DNA from: Streptoalloteichus tenebrarius
GTDB taxonomy: Bacteria; Actinomycetota; Actinomycetes; Mycobacteriales; Pseudonocardiaceae
Direction: 5' to 3'
DNA length: 64,000 bases
Assembly (NCBI RefSeq): GCF_024171885.1
Contig: NZ_JAMTCP010000002.1
Location: 310,001 to 374,000, forward strand
This document shows positions 1-9,082 of the stretch, piece after piece. The first letter of the stretch is position 1; each line of letters starts with the position of its first letter. Both the position numbers and the translations under genes were made by a program. The notes under the pieces are model-generated. The model saw only the letters and a list, made by a program, of their open reading frames with translations, did no database searches and was not told the origin of the DNA.

Positions 1-560
1 ACGCCCAGCGGTTGCAGGTCGGGGTTGTGCCGCTCCCGCTCCGCCTGCACCGCCTCGAAGGCCCGCTGGACCCCGGAGACGGCGAACATCGTGGGCTCGG
101 TGACCAGCAGCGCCCGGTCGGCCGCCACGAGCGCCGAGCGGGTGAGCTGCCCCAGCGACGGCGGGCAGTCCAGCAGCACGAGCTGGTAGGGGAGGTCGCC
201 GTCGGCCGCGACCTCGTTGATCTTGGTCAGCACCTTGCCCAGCCGGCTGAGCCGGCGCAGGCCAGGGTCGGGGTCGTTGTGCCCCTCCACCTCCTCGGAG
301 CCGACCAGGACGTCCAGGCCCTCGCCCCAGGCGCTGGGCGCCACCGCGGCCTCCAGCACCGAGCGCTTCGGGTCCTCCAGGACGTCCGACAGGCTCGCGT
401 CGGTCTCGGCCGGTTCCAACGTCGCAGTGGCGTTGCACTGCGGGTCGAGGTCGACGACCAGGGTGCGGACGCCCCGCCGTAGCGCTGCCGAGGCCAGCCC
501 CAGCACCACGGTCGTCTTGCCCACGCCACCCTTCAGGCTCAGCACGGCCACCGTATGCAC
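1..560 (-). CDS. ParA/MinD-type ATPase, partial (C-terminus beyond window)
   Basis: The reading frame begins VHTVAVLSLKGGVGKTTVV, which contains the deviant Walker A motif KGGVGKT of ParA/Soj/MinD ATPases. It continues with a VVDLDPQ motif and, further on, VLLDCPPS, the usual Walker A', A and B order. ParA proteins bind ATP, dimerise on nucleoid DNA and move plasmid, chromosomal or protein cargo. No parB is visible, so the cargo is unknown; an orphan ParA is equally possible. The GTG at 558-560 is chosen because a TAGGCT box (minus strand, 568-573) sits exactly 7 bases upstream, the leaderless spacing seen repeatedly in this window. The gene runs off the left edge, so about 186 residues are seen. 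It is divergent from the methyltransferase gene at 671. Confidence 0.85.
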   Translation of the reverse strand, partial: MHTVAVLSLKGGVGKTTVVLGLASAALRRGVRTLVVDLDPQCNATATLEPAETDASLSDVLEDPKRSVLEAAVAPSAWGEGLDVLVGSEEVEGHNDPDPGLRRLSRLGKVLTKINEVAADGDLPYQLVLLDCPPSLGQLTRSALVAADRALLVTEPTMFAVSGVQRAFEAVQAERERHNPDLQPLG

Positions 561-670
561 GGCCAGCAGCCTAAGGGGAGATCGCCGGGAACCGTCCGAC
601 TCCTCACCCCTCGGTCGCGCCGCGCGGGCCTCGGGCCGGGGCGAGCCCCAGGTCGAATAGGCTTCCCGTC

Positions 671-1399
671 ATGCGAACCGACGCCGTGCAGCGGGTGCTG
701 GAGGCCGAGCTCGTCGCCGCGCGCGAGCGCCGGCACGGCGCGGACCCGCTGGTGCTCGACGTGGGTGGGGGCAGCGGGGTGTGGGCGGTGCCGCTGGCCG
801 CCGCCGGCTGCCTGGTCACCGTGATCGACTCCAGCCCGAACGCCCTGGCGACGCTGCGGCGTCGCGCCGAGGAGGCCGGCGTGGCGGGTCGCATCGCGGC
901 CGTGCAGGGCGACGCCGACGCGTTGACCGAGGTGGTGCCGGACGAGGGCGTCGACCTGGTCCTCGGGCACGGCGTGCTGGAGGTCGTCGACGACGCGGAG
1001 GCGGCGGTCGCCGCCCTGGCCGCGGCGGCCTGTGCCGGCGGCGCGGTGTCGGTGCTGGTGGCCAACCGGTACGCGGCGGTGCTCGGACGCGCCATGGCCG
1101 GCCGGCTGGGCGACGCGCGGCGGCTGCTCGACGACCCGAGCGGCCGGGTCGGCGCGCACGACCCGGTGCTGCGCCGCTTCGACGCCGAGGGGCTCGCCGA
1201 GCTGGTCGGCGGGGCCGGTCTCACCGTCGAGGTGCTCCAGGGGCACGGCGTGCTCCACGACCTCGTGCCCGGCGCGGTGCTGGAGGCCCCTGGCGCCGCC
1301 GAGGCGCTCGCGGACCTGGAGCTGGCGGCCGCGACCCGGTCGCCGCTGCGCGACGTCGCCAGCCGCCTGCACGCGCTGGGCCGCCGCGGCTCAGCCTGA
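671..1399 (+). CDS. Class I SAM-dependent methyltransferase
   Basis: The protein has 242 residues. Residues 28-38 (VLDVGGGSGVW) form motif I of Rossmann-fold SAM methyltransferases. They are followed by an acidic strand end (VTVIDSS, about 50) and a GDADAL segment (about 77) that would contact the adenine. The substrate cannot be told; small-molecule and tRNA methyltransferases share this core. The C-terminal third (DDPSGRVGAHDPVLRRF) resembles CmoA/UbiE-like proteins only loosely. The ATG at 671 has a TAGGCT box 7 bases upstream (658-663) and no Shine-Dalgarno sequence, so translation is probably leaderless. The stop overlaps the convergent MFS gene by 9 bases. Confidence 0.8.
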   Translation: MRTDAVQRVLEAELVAARERRHGADPLVLDVGGGSGVWAVPLAAAGCLVTVIDSSPNALATLRRRAEEAGVAGRIAAVQGDADALTEVVPDEGVDLVLGHGVLEVVDDAEAAVAALAAAACAGGAVSVLVANRYAAVLGRAMAGRLGDARRLLDDPSGRVGAHDPVLRRFDAEGLAELVGGAGLTVEVLQGHGVLHDLVPGAVLEAPGAAEALADLELAAATRSPLRDVASRLHALGRRGSA

Positions 1400-2722
1400 G
1401 CCCTCGCCCGCCGCCACCGGCGCGGCGGGCGCCGCGGACACCGCGGGCGCGGGATTCCCCTCGTCCTCGGCGGCGGGGACCAGGACGATCGCCAGCGCGC
1501 CGACGAGCGCCACCGCGGCGAAGACGACGAAGTTCCACGCCGCCCCCAGTCCGGAGCCGAGCACGAGGCCGCCCACCAGCGGACCGCAGATCGCGCCCAG
1601 CCGACCGACCCCCAACGACCAGCCCAACGCCGTCGCGCGGCGCGCCGGCGCGTGGTACCGGGCCACGTAGGCGTTGATCAGGTTCTGCGTGCCGATGGTC
1701 CCGAACCCGCCCAGCGCGACCAGCACGTGCAGGACCGCCGCGGGGGGACCGGCGGCCATCAGGCCGATCGCGCCGCACGCCACCAGGAAGGCCGTCGTGA
1801 TCAGGGCCTTCGAGCCGAGCCGGTCCGCGCTCCACCCGCCCGCCACCGAGCCCACGATCGACCCGACGTTGAACACCATCAGGAACGCCAGCGACGAGCC
1901 GAGGGGGTAGCCGGCGGCGCGCATGATCTGCGGCAGCCACGTGTTCACCCCGTAGACGAGGAGCAGGCCGCAGAACGACGCCGCCCAGAACGCGGTGGTG
2001 GCCAGCGCCGCCCGACCGGCGAACAGGGAGCGCACCGCCGCCCGGGGCGGCTCGGGCACGACGTCGCGCGCGACCGGCCGGGCGAGGCCGAACCGGTCCG
2101 CCACCCTGACGGCCTCCGCCAGCCGCCCGCGCGCCACGAGGTAGTCGATGGACTCGGGCAGCCAGCGCAGGGCCACGGGGACGAGCAGGAGCGCGAGCGC
2201 CCCCAGCGCGTACATCAGCCGCCACGCGTCCTGCGGGAGCACCAGGGCCAACCCGGCCGAGGCCATGCCACCCACGGCGTAACCGGAGAACACGGTGGCG
2301 TACGTGAGGTTGCGGTGGCGCGGCGGGGCGTACTCCACGGCCAACGCGCTGACCGTCGGCATCATCCCGCCCAGCCCGAGGCCGGCGAGGAACCGCAGCA
2401 GGCCGAACGTCGTCGGGTCGGGCGCGACCGCGCACAGCAGCATCGCCGCCGAGAACCAGACGACGGACAGCAGGACCGTCCGACGTCGGCCGACCAGGTC
2501 GCTGACAGTGCCGACGACCACCGCGCCGAGCAGCATCCCCACCAGCACGTAGCTGCCGATCGCGCCGGCCTGCTCCGGCGACAGCGACCACTGCCGGCTC
2601 AGGGTGGGCAGCGTCGCCCCGTAGACGACCAGGTCGTACCCGTCGAAGATCATCGCCAGGCCGCAGACGGCCACGGCGCTCAGGCACGTGCGGCCGGCCC
2701 GGCCGCCCCCGGTCACGGTCAT
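1391..2722 (-). CDS. MFS transporter, aromatic acid:H+ symporter-like
   Basis: This 443-residue integral membrane protein is predicted to have 12 transmembrane helices. The first helix carries MIFDGYDLVVYGATLP, whose DGYD motif is typical of the aromatic acid:H+ symporter family (PcaK, BenK, MhpT). A second MFS signature, DLVGRRRTVL, lies in the loop between helices 2 and 3, and the mirrored motif ADRLGSK in the second half. Family membership suggests proton-coupled uptake of aromatic or similar organic acids; no catabolic genes lie nearby to name the substrate. The ATG at 2720-2722 is supported by a strong GGGAGGAG ribosome-binding site; the open frame upstream is low-complexity and rejected. 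The gene is divergent from dinB. Confidence 0.85.
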   Translation of the reverse strand: MTVTGGGRAGRTCLSAVAVCGLAMIFDGYDLVVYGATLPTLSRQWSLSPEQAGAIGSYVLVGMLLGAVVVGTVSDLVGRRRTVLLSVVWFSAAMLLCAVAPDPTTFGLLRFLAGLGLGGMMPTVSALAVEYAPPRHRNLTYATVFSGYAVGGMASAGLALVLPQDAWRLMYALGALALLLVPVALRWLPESIDYLVARGRLAEAVRVADRFGLARPVARDVVPEPPRAAVRSLFAGRAALATTAFWAASFCGLLLVYGVNTWLPQIMRAAGYPLGSSLAFLMVFNVGSIVGSVAGGWSADRLGSKALITTAFLVACGAIGLMAAGPPAAVLHVLVALGGFGTIGTQNLINAYVARYHAPARRATALGWSLGVGRLGAICGPLVGGLVLGSGLGAAWNFVVFAAVALVGALAIVLVPAAEDEGNPAPAVSAAPAAPVAAGEGSG

Positions 2723-2921
2723 GATCTCCTCCCGGCCGATCCTCGCAACCCGCCCCGCGACACCGCCAGGCCCGAGCCGCGCGCGGGCACGTGGCGATGG
2801 TCTCCCCGGTGCGGGGCGCGAGCGGGCGGGAGAGTCCCTGGTGGAGGAGGATCGTCGGGGACCGGACGTACACTGCACCACGCGTCGAACGGGCGTTCGA
2901 GGGTGTCGGGGAGTGGTCGGA

Positions 2922-4196
2922 GTGGGGCGCAGCGGCGACCTGCCCAGGGCCTTGCGGCCGGCGCCGGGGGATCCACCGCCCGACGACACCGGCTGCGTCA
3001 TCCTGCACGTGGACATGGACGCCTTCTACGCGTCCGTCGAGGTCCGCGACCGGCCCGAGCTGCGGGACCGGCCCGTGGTCGTCGGCGGGGTCGGGCCGCG
3101 CGGGGTGGTCTCCTCGGCCAACTACGCGGCCAGGGCCTTCGGCGTCCGCTCGGCGATGCCCACCGCCCACGCGCGCCGGCTGTGCCCGCACGCCGTCTAC
3201 CTCCCTCCGGACTTCCGGCGCTACCAGGAGGTCTCCCGCGGCGTCATGGCGATCTTCGGGGAGATCACACCCCTGGTGGAGCCGCTGAGCCTGGACGAGG
3301 CGTTCCTGGACGTCGCGGGGGCGCTGCGGCGCATGGGCGCCACGCCGGCCGGCGTCGCCGCCACGATCAGGGCCAGGGTGGCGGCCGAGCACGGCATCAC
3401 CTGCTCCGTCGGCGTCGCGTCGACCAAGTTCGTCGCCAAGCTCGCCTCCGGCATGGCCAAGCCGGACGGGATGCTTGTCGTGCCCGCCGACCGGGTCCTC
3501 GACCTGCTGCACCCGCTGCCCGTCTCGGCGTTGTGGGGCGTCGGCGCGCGCACGGCCGAGCAACTGCGGCGGGTCGGCCTGGAGACGGTCGCGGACGTCG
3601 CCCGCTGCCCCCTGCCCCGGTTGCGACGGGTGATCGGCGTCGCCGCCGCGGAGCACCTGCACGCGCTGGCGAACGGCCGGGACGACCGCCGGGTGGTCCC
3701 CGACGCGGCGGAGAAGTCGGTCGGCGCGGAGGAGACGTTCGACACGGACCTGTACGACCGGGCGACGCTGCGCCGTGAACTGCTCCGGCTCGCCGAGCGC
3801 ACGGCCGCCGCGCTGCGGGGGCGCGGGCTGCGCGGCCGCACTGTCTCGATCAAGGTCCGGTTCGCCGACTTCACCACGATCACGCGGTCGCGGACCCTGG
3901 CCGTGCCGACGGACGTGGCCCGCGAGGTGTACGCCACGGCGAAAGACCTGTTCGACAACCATGTGCCCGAGGGAGGGATCAGGCTCGTGGGCGTGCGGGT
4001 GGAGCAGTTGCTCGACGCCACGCGCGCCGTCGAGCAGCTCACCTTCGACGCGCCGGAGCGGGGGTGGCGGGACGCGGAACGCGCCGCGGACGTCGCCAGG
4101 ACGAAGTTCGGCCTTTCGGCGGTACGGCCCGCCTCCTTGCTGCCCCGAGAGGGTGGAGTGGGCAACAGCGCGAAACGTGAGGGTGGGACCGGGTAG
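2922..4196 (+). CDS. dinB: DNA polymerase IV (Y-family)
   Basis: The predicted protein has 424 residues. HVDMDAFYASVE (residues 29-40) holds the first catalytic aspartates (D31, D33) and the palm motif SLDEAFLD supplies D125 and E126, so the active site is complete. Then come a helix-hairpin-helix thumb (LWGVGARTAEQLRRVG) and the little-finger domain. Y-family enzymes copy past damaged template bases with low fidelity. The C-terminal tail lacks an obvious QL[SD]LF beta-clamp motif. The GTG at 2922 gives VGRSGDLPRAL, like actinobacterial relatives; an in-frame GTG at 2913 is the alternative. No SOS box was identified by eye. Confidence 0.93.
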   Translation: MGRSGDLPRALRPAPGDPPPDDTGCVILHVDMDAFYASVEVRDRPELRDRPVVVGGVGPRGVVSSANYAARAFGVRSAMPTAHARRLCPHAVYLPPDFRRYQEVSRGVMAIFGEITPLVEPLSLDEAFLDVAGALRRMGATPAGVAATIRARVAAEHGITCSVGVASTKFVAKLASGMAKPDGMLVVPADRVLDLLHPLPVSALWGVGARTAEQLRRVGLETVADVARCPLPRLRRVIGVAAAEHLHALANGRDDRRVVPDAAEKSVGAEETFDTDLYDRATLRRELLRLAERTAAALRGRGLRGRTVSIKVRFADFTTITRSRTLAVPTDVAREVYATAKDLFDNHVPEGGIRLVGVRVEQLLDATRAVEQLTFDAPERGWRDAERAADVARTKFGLSAVRPASLLPREGGVGNSAKREGGTG

Positions 4197-4216
4197 TCGC
4201 CGCGCCGCGCGGATCG

Positions 4217-4222
4217 TATCCT
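4217..4222 (+). promoter_or_regulatory. -10 box (TATCCT) upstream of the DUF3040 gene
   Basis: TATCCT lies in the 118-base gap between dinB and the DUF3040 gene and fits the actinobacterial TAnnnT consensus. It would give a leader of about 85 bases ending in the GGAGGAGG ribosome-binding site. No convincing -35 hexamer is seen. Confidence 0.4.
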
Positions 4223-4314
4223 CGACGGTGACGCCCCCAAGGCGGGGTGCCCGCCGGGTCCGGCGGCAACCGTGATCACCCGGCGCCCGCGACCGCTGTG
4301 CCGGAGGAGGAGCC

Positions 4315-4710
4315 ATGCCACTCTCCGAGCACGAGCAGCGACTGCTCGAGCAGATCGAGCGCGCGCTCTACGCCGAGGACCCGAAGTTCGCATCGACCGT
4401 GCGCGGCGCCCAGCTCCACCGGCCGTCGCGGCGTCGACGTCTCCAGGGTGTCGCGCTGTTCGTGTTGGGCCTGGTGTTGCTGGTGCTCGGGGTGGCGCTG
4501 CCCGTGCAGCTCGCCGACATCCCGGTCATCAGCGTGCTGGGCTTCCTGGTGATGTTCGGCGGCGCCGTGTTCACGCTCACCGCGCTGGGGCGCGGCGAGC
4601 CGGCGCCCGACGACGACGCCCCCGCGGAGGCCGCGAAGCCACGGCGGGGAAGCTCCTTCGCCCAACGGATGGAGGAGCGCTTCCGCCGTCGCTTCGAGGA
4701 CGACCAGTAG
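4315..4710 (+). CDS. DUF3040 membrane protein
   Basis: This 131-residue protein starts MPLSEHEQRLLEQIERAL, the recurring N-terminal signature of the DUF3040 family of actinobacteria. Two adjacent hydrophobic segments (about residues 43-63 and 68-85) predict a membrane hairpin. The charged C-terminus is rich in Arg, Asp and Glu. The family often sits near dcw genes in Streptomyces and mycobacteria; its function is not established. A GGAGGAGG ribosome-binding site lies 5 bases before the ATG. A strong terminator follows. Confidence 0.85.
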   Translation: MPLSEHEQRLLEQIERALYAEDPKFASTVRGAQLHRPSRRRRLQGVALFVLGLVLLVLGVALPVQLADIPVISVLGFLVMFGGAVFTLTALGRGEPAPDDDAPAEAAKPRRGSSFAQRMEERFRRRFEDDQ

Positions 4711-4722
4711 GTCGGGACAGCG

Positions 4723-4760
4723 ACGGGCGTGTCCGGGTTTCCCCGGCACGCCCGTTTTGT
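4723..4760 (+). terminator. Rho-independent terminator after DUF3040 gene
   Basis: The arms ACGGGCGTG (4723-4731) and CACGCCCGT (4747-4755) pair perfectly and are extended by CCGGG/CCCGG with one bulged T. The stem is followed by TTTGT. It lies 13 bases after the stop codon. Confidence 0.85.
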
Positions 4761-4980
4761 CATGTCCGTGTTTCGTCGTCCGTGTTTCGTCGTGCTCGGT
4801 TCTCCCGCCCGAGGCTCTGGACACGGTCGGGCTCGGAGGCGGGCCGGTGTCGCTCTCGGCGTCGCCCTCTGGCGGTGGTGCCCCTCGTGGTGATCTCGCG
4901 GGGATGCGGTGGCGGCGAACCTTCCAGTGGACCACGGTCGACAGACATTCCTGTCTGGTCTCACCCTTCTGAGGCCCGAG

Positions 4981-5089
4981 TTATCCACATCCCCCGGAGT
5001 TGTCCCCAGCGGGCGGTGTTCAGGTTCTCGGGCGGGGTTTCGGCCGATAGGCTGGAGCGGGGCTCGCCCCCCAGGGCGGGTGGGGGCTG
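4981..5089 (+). repeat. Four-copy intergenic element, copy 1
   Basis: TTATCCACA (4981) and TTGTCCCCA (5000) resemble DnaA boxes and start 19 bases apart. The conserved GATAGGCT begins at 5046. Within the following bases GAG (5055-5057) can pair with CTC (5063-5065), and GCCCCC (5066-5071) with GGGGGC (5082-5087). The same order and spacing recur in the copies at 38331, 53113 and 62857. Function unknown. Confidence 0.85.
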
Positions 5090-5300
5090 ACCTGGGGGAG
5101 GGTGGGGCGCGGGAGTTCGTTGGTGGCGAGAGGAGCCCACGTCCAGCCACTCTGGACGGACCTCGTGCCGTCCGCGCTCGCCGGTGCCTCCACAGCCGAC
5201 TCTCCGTTGTCCCCCGAGGACCGCGAACGCCGTGCGCCGCGGTCCCCAGGAGACGTCCTCAGGCGACGACAGACAGGTGCCGCCCGGCGTGACCTGACGG

Positions 5301-7811
5301 TCAGCCGTCGTTCGGCCGCCCGCGGGGACGCAGGACCGAACGGGGCAGGATCTTCGCCCGCAGCGCCAGGGGCGCGTTGCGGCGCAGGCTCTCCCGCACC
5401 TCGCCCACCGCCGCGGGCAGCTCCTGGCCGCTGGACGGCTGCCCGCCGTACCAGTCCCGCTCCACCGTCGTGATCACCACGCGCAGCGCGCGTTGACCCG
5501 CCTCGTCCAGGCGGTGCTCGCGGGCCAGCTTCCGCGCCGCGCCCCGCACGGTGTCGCTGCCCGACACCGCAGCGCCCCGGTCCCAGGACTCGGCGAGCAG
5601 CTCCTGCCACGCCGCCTCGGTCGCGCCGGGCCCACCCGCCGCCACCGCCCCCAGCCGGGCCCGGCGTTGCGCGTCGCGCAGCACCGAAGGCAGGGCGCCC
5701 AGCGCGAGCGCGACCAGCAGCGCCGTGAGCAGGGACCAGACGAACACCGGTGGCCACCAGGACGCCGGGGCGAGCCCGGCCAGCGCCGCGAAGACCAGCA
5801 GCGCCCCGCCGAGCGCCCAGCTCGCCGGTCCGCCGGCGCGGGCGCTGACCACGGTCGGCGAGCCCGTCGCGCTCCCGGCTCTCGTCCCGCGCGCCGCCCT
5901 CGTCGCGACGACGGCGAGCACGACCGGCAACAGCAGGGCGAGGGCGCCGAGGACGCCGAGGAGACCGCTCAGGGAGTACCGCACCGGGGGCGGCGGCGCC
6001 GAGACCGCGGCCCGGTCTCCGGCCCGCTGGCCGACGGGGCCCGGGGTCGCGCTCGGCCGCGCCCCGGCCGTGCCGCTCGGGGCGGCGCTCGACGTCGGCG
6101 CGGCGCCGGTCGTGGTCGGGGCGGGCGTGCCGCTGGTCGTCGGCGCCCCGGTGCCCAGGTGGGGCGGCGTCGCCCTGCGGTCGTTGTCCAGCGGGGTGGG
6201 GTCGAACATGGTCCACCCCTGGCCGGGGAAGTAGACCTCCACCCACGCGTGCGCGTCGTCGGTGGTGATCACCCGGTGGTCGCCGGCGCTCGTGCCCGCG
6301 GTGAAGCCGACCGCCACCCTGCTCGGCACGTCGAGCGCCCGGAGCATCACCGCCATCGCCGAGGCGTACTGCTCGCAGTAGCCGGCCCGGCCGTGGAAGA
6401 GGAAGTCCGTCAAGGCGTCGCCGCCGACGCCCGCGGTCTGGAGGCTGTACCGGAACCCGTTGGCCGGGGTGACGAAATAGTCCTGGAGCGCGAGGGCCTT
6501 GTCGAAGTCCGAACGGGCGTCGAGCGTGATCCGGCGGGCGAGGTCGACGACCTTCTGGTCGACCTCGGGCCGCTCGACGTAGGCGGGGTCCACCGAGGTC
6601 GCGCCGGAGGGCAGACCCCGGAGCTGCTCCGGGCTGGGGTTGGTGAGCACCGCCTGCTCGACGTACCGCTCGGGCCGCTGGTTGCGCTGCGAGAACACCG
6701 CCCCGGCCGTGCTGTCGTAACGCCAGGACCCGTCCAGCTCCGGCAGGGCCAGCGGCACGCCGTACACCGGGAGCCAGTAGTCCCGGTACCCCAGCGGCTC
6801 GATGTCCACCGCCACGACCCGGCTGCCCGGCGGGCGGGGCTCCCTGGCGGGCAGCGCGCCGCGCACCGGAACGCCCTCCCCGACCCCGTCCAGGACCCAC
6901 CCCCTGCCCGGCTCGAACCGGCGCAGCGTCATGGCCCGCAGGTACCGGCTCTCGTCCAGCCCCCGCACCCGGAACAGCTCGACCCGTCGCCCGCGGTCGA
7001 GCTGGCCGCGCAGCGACGTGAACGGCTGGAGCCCGATCCCGGTCGACCCGTCCCCGCCGCCCTCCGCGTCCGCGCCGGGCAGGCGCCCCGCGGTGCCGAC
7101 GAACGTCATGCTGGACCCGACGAGCAGGGCGACCACCACGGAGAGACCGCCGATCGCCGTCGCCGTCGGCGCCACGCCGGACCGCCCACCGCCGGAGGCG
7201 CCGACGCGTCCCCGCCACTCCTGGTGGCGGTGCTGGCCGTCCGCGGCGAGCAGCACCGCGAAGCCGAGGGCGCCGAGCACGAAGGACCACCACGGCAGCA
7301 GCTCGTCGGCCAGCGAGGCGGGCACGGCGAACACGCACAGCAGCACCAGGCCGGAGGCCGCCGGCGCCTCCGCCTCCACCGCGAGGGTGTCCACCACGAT
7401 CGCCACGAGCCCGACGGCGACGGTGACCAGGCACATCATCGCCGGGGTCGAGGCCACCGGCGGCACACCCGTCCGCACCTGCTCCACGGACTGGCGCAGC
7501 AGTTCCTGGAGCTCCCCGGCGACGGCGGGGCTCGGCAGCACGACGAGAACGGCGTGCTGCGCGAACAGACCGGTCAGCAGGCAGCACAACGCGACCATCT
7601 GGCCCACCGCGACCCCGAGGGCGGGCAGCCGGAGCGCGCGCAGGGCCATGCCGCTGGCCGCGACCACGGCGGCCGCCACGGTGACGAACGCCAGCCACTG
7701 GCCGCCGGCGAGCACCCCGGACAACGCGGTCGCGGCGCCCACGACCGCCGCGGCGGCGGCCACCGGCGCGAGCGGGATCCGCGCGCCGCGGCGTCGCGCG
7801 CCGTCGCTCAT
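5301..7811 (-). CDS. Transglutaminase-like membrane protein (DUF3488-transglutaminase-DUF4129)
   Basis: The protein has 836 residues. The N-terminal third carries about seven hydrophobic helices (to about residue 235). It is followed by an extracytoplasmic transglutaminase-like domain with an apparent Cys-His-Asp triad: C479 in GYCEQYAS, H521 in DDAHAWVEVY and D537 in MFDPTP. A Thr/Ser/Pro/Ala-rich linker (about 545-615), further membrane helices and a cytoplasmic DUF4129-like tail complete it. This is the TgpA-type layout. The domain acts on peptides or protein amides outside the membrane; the substrate is unknown. The ATG at 7809-7811 overlaps the stop of the DUF58 gene by one base (TGATG), implying translational coupling. 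It is the last gene of the moxR operon. Confidence 0.9.
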   Translation of the reverse strand: MSDGARRRGARIPLAPVAAAAAVVGAATALSGVLAGGQWLAFVTVAAAVVAASGMALRALRLPALGVAVGQMVALCCLLTGLFAQHAVLVVLPSPAVAGELQELLRQSVEQVRTGVPPVASTPAMMCLVTVAVGLVAIVVDTLAVEAEAPAASGLVLLCVFAVPASLADELLPWWSFVLGALGFAVLLAADGQHRHQEWRGRVGASGGGRSGVAPTATAIGGLSVVVALLVGSSMTFVGTAGRLPGADAEGGGDGSTGIGLQPFTSLRGQLDRGRRVELFRVRGLDESRYLRAMTLRRFEPGRGWVLDGVGEGVPVRGALPAREPRPPGSRVVAVDIEPLGYRDYWLPVYGVPLALPELDGSWRYDSTAGAVFSQRNQRPERYVEQAVLTNPSPEQLRGLPSGATSVDPAYVERPEVDQKVVDLARRITLDARSDFDKALALQDYFVTPANGFRYSLQTAGVGGDALTDFLFHGRAGYCEQYASAMAVMLRALDVPSRVAVGFTAGTSAGDHRVITTDDAHAWVEVYFPGQGWTMFDPTPLDNDRRATPPHLGTGAPTTSGTPAPTTTGAAPTSSAAPSGTAGARPSATPGPVGQRAGDRAAVSAPPPPVRYSLSGLLGVLGALALLLPVVLAVVATRAARGTRAGSATGSPTVVSARAGGPASWALGGALLVFAALAGLAPASWWPPVFVWSLLTALLVALALGALPSVLRDAQRRARLGAVAAGGPGATEAAWQELLAESWDRGAAVSGSDTVRGAARKLAREHRLDEAGQRALRVVITTVERDWYGGQPSSGQELPAAVGEVRESLRRNAPLALRAKILPRSVLRPRGRPNDG

Positions 7812-9082
7812 CACGTCCTCCCCCCGGGGCTGGCCGCCATCTCCGGCGACACCGCGCTCGGCCGGCACAGCTCGCTCCACACGGCCGCCATCGTGGTGTC
7901 GACCCTGGCGACCGCCACCCGCCATCCCGCGCCCCGCAACAGGCGCGCCGCCTCCTCGGGAGCGGGAGCCTTCTCCTCGCCGCCGGTGGCCCATCCCGCC
8001 ACGTCGACCAGGACGGCCAGGCTGCGCGCGCCGCGCGGACGCCAACGGATCAGCTCGGCCGCGGCGGCCGGCGTGGTCGCGCCCAGCACGGCGACCAGCT
8101 CGTGGCCGCCGCCGGGATCGCTGCCGCAGGCCATCTCCCGCCCGTGGGAGGGGGTCAGCCCGGCGAGCGCGTCCAGCACCACGTCCCCGACGTGCCCGCC
8201 GTTGGCCGAGGTCCCGGCCAGCACGGCTCCGGTCTCGGTCACCAGCCGCACGTCGTGGCCGTGCCGTTGCAGGTGTAGGCAGACGCTCGCGGTGAGGGAG
8301 ATCGCCCACTCCAGGCTGGAGGTCGGGCCGTTGCCGCGGTGGGCGGCGCTGCGGCGGTCCAGCAGCACGGTGGTGCCGCCGCGCCACGGCCGCTCCTCGA
8401 CCCGCACCATCAGCTCGTCGCGCCGGGCGGTCGAACGCCAGTGCACCTTGCGCATGTCGTCGCCCTGCCGCCACGGCCGGACCACCGCGTCGTCCTCGCC
8501 CTGCCCGCTGCGCATCCGCAGCGAGCCGTCCTCGCCCGCGCCCAGGCCGGAGCCGGTGGGCACCCCGCTGAGCGGCACCACCCTGGGCACCACGGTCAAC
8601 CGACCGTGCCCGGCGAGTTCGCGTTCGAACTCGGCCAGGCCGAACGGGTCGGTGACCCTGGCCATCAGCGGGCCGACGTGGTGCACGCCCCGCTGCACGG
8701 GCCGCAGGGGATAGGTGAGGACAGTCGTCTCGTTCCTGGGCAGCCGCTCGACCACGAAGCGGGGGCGTCCGCCCAGCGCGTACGGCACACCGTCCTCCAG
8801 CAACAGGCCGCCGGCGGGCACGCGCCCCGCGCTGCGCAGCTCCAGCCGCACCTCGGCGTCCGCGCCCACCGCGACCCTGCCGGGCACCAGCGCGCGAGCC
8901 GCCAGCAACCGGACCTGCGCGCCGGCGGCCAACGCGGTGGCCAGCACCGGCAGCATCACCAGGAACACCGCGACGCGCAGCAGGTCCCGCTCGTCGAGCA
9001 CCAGGGAGCACAACGCGGCGGCGATGCCGGCGGCGAGCAGGCACCGCCCGCGGGTGGTCAGACCGGACAGCGCGCGCCGCAC
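7811..9082 (-). CDS. DUF58 domain protein
   Basis: The 423-residue protein has two N-terminal hydrophobic segments (about residues 12-30 and 36-53) and then a soluble region. That region contains the DUF58 signature: RPWRQGDDMRKVHWRSTARRDELMVRVEE (about residues 200-228), with a von Willebrand A-like fold after it. DUF58 proteins are nearly always encoded beside a MoxR ATPase and are thought to be its membrane-linked partner. The GTG start at 9082 directly abuts the moxR stop codon (TAG, 9083-9085), and its own stop overlaps the transglutaminase start, so the three products are coupled. Confidence 0.9.
   Translation of the reverse strand: MRRALSGLTTRGRCLLAAGIAAALCSLVLDERDLLRVAVFLVMLPVLATALAAGAQVRLLAARALVPGRVAVGADAEVRLELRSAGRVPAGGLLLEDGVPYALGGRPRFVVERLPRNETTVLTYPLRPVQRGVHHVGPLMARVTDPFGLAEFERELAGHGRLTVVPRVVPLSGVPTGSGLGAGEDGSLRMRSGQGEDDAVVRPWRQGDDMRKVHWRSTARRDELMVRVEERPWRGGTTVLLDRRSAAHRGNGPTSSLEWAISLTASVCLHLQRHGHDVRLVTETGAVLAGTSANGGHVGDVVLDALAGLTPSHGREMACGSDPGGGHELVAVLGATTPAAAAELIRWRPRGARSLAVLVDVAGWATGGEEKAPAPEEAARLLRGAGWRVAVARVDTTMAAVWSELCRPSAVSPEMAASPGGRT

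Larger units (their letters stand above)
4711..5300. other. 590-base convergent intergenic region
   Basis: No credible gene is seen. It holds the terminator at 4723-4760, a perfect 14-base tandem duplication (TCCGTGTTTCGTCG at 4765-4778 and 4779-4792), a small hairpin CAGACA-TTCC-TGTCTG (4942-4957) and the first copy of the four-copy repeat (4981-5089). The stretch 5110-5300 has no recognisable signal. Confidence 0.7.

Noticed and set aside
1221-4316. Minus-strand open frame of over 1000 codons across the transporter and dinB
   Set aside because: It runs antisense or out of frame to clear MFS and polymerase genes and translates to Arg/Gly/Pro-rich sequence; a typical GC-rich shadow.
5493-8714. 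Plus-strand open frame of over 1000 codons across the transglutaminase/DUF58 genes
   Set aside because: Shadow of two well-supported minus-strand genes; low-complexity translation.
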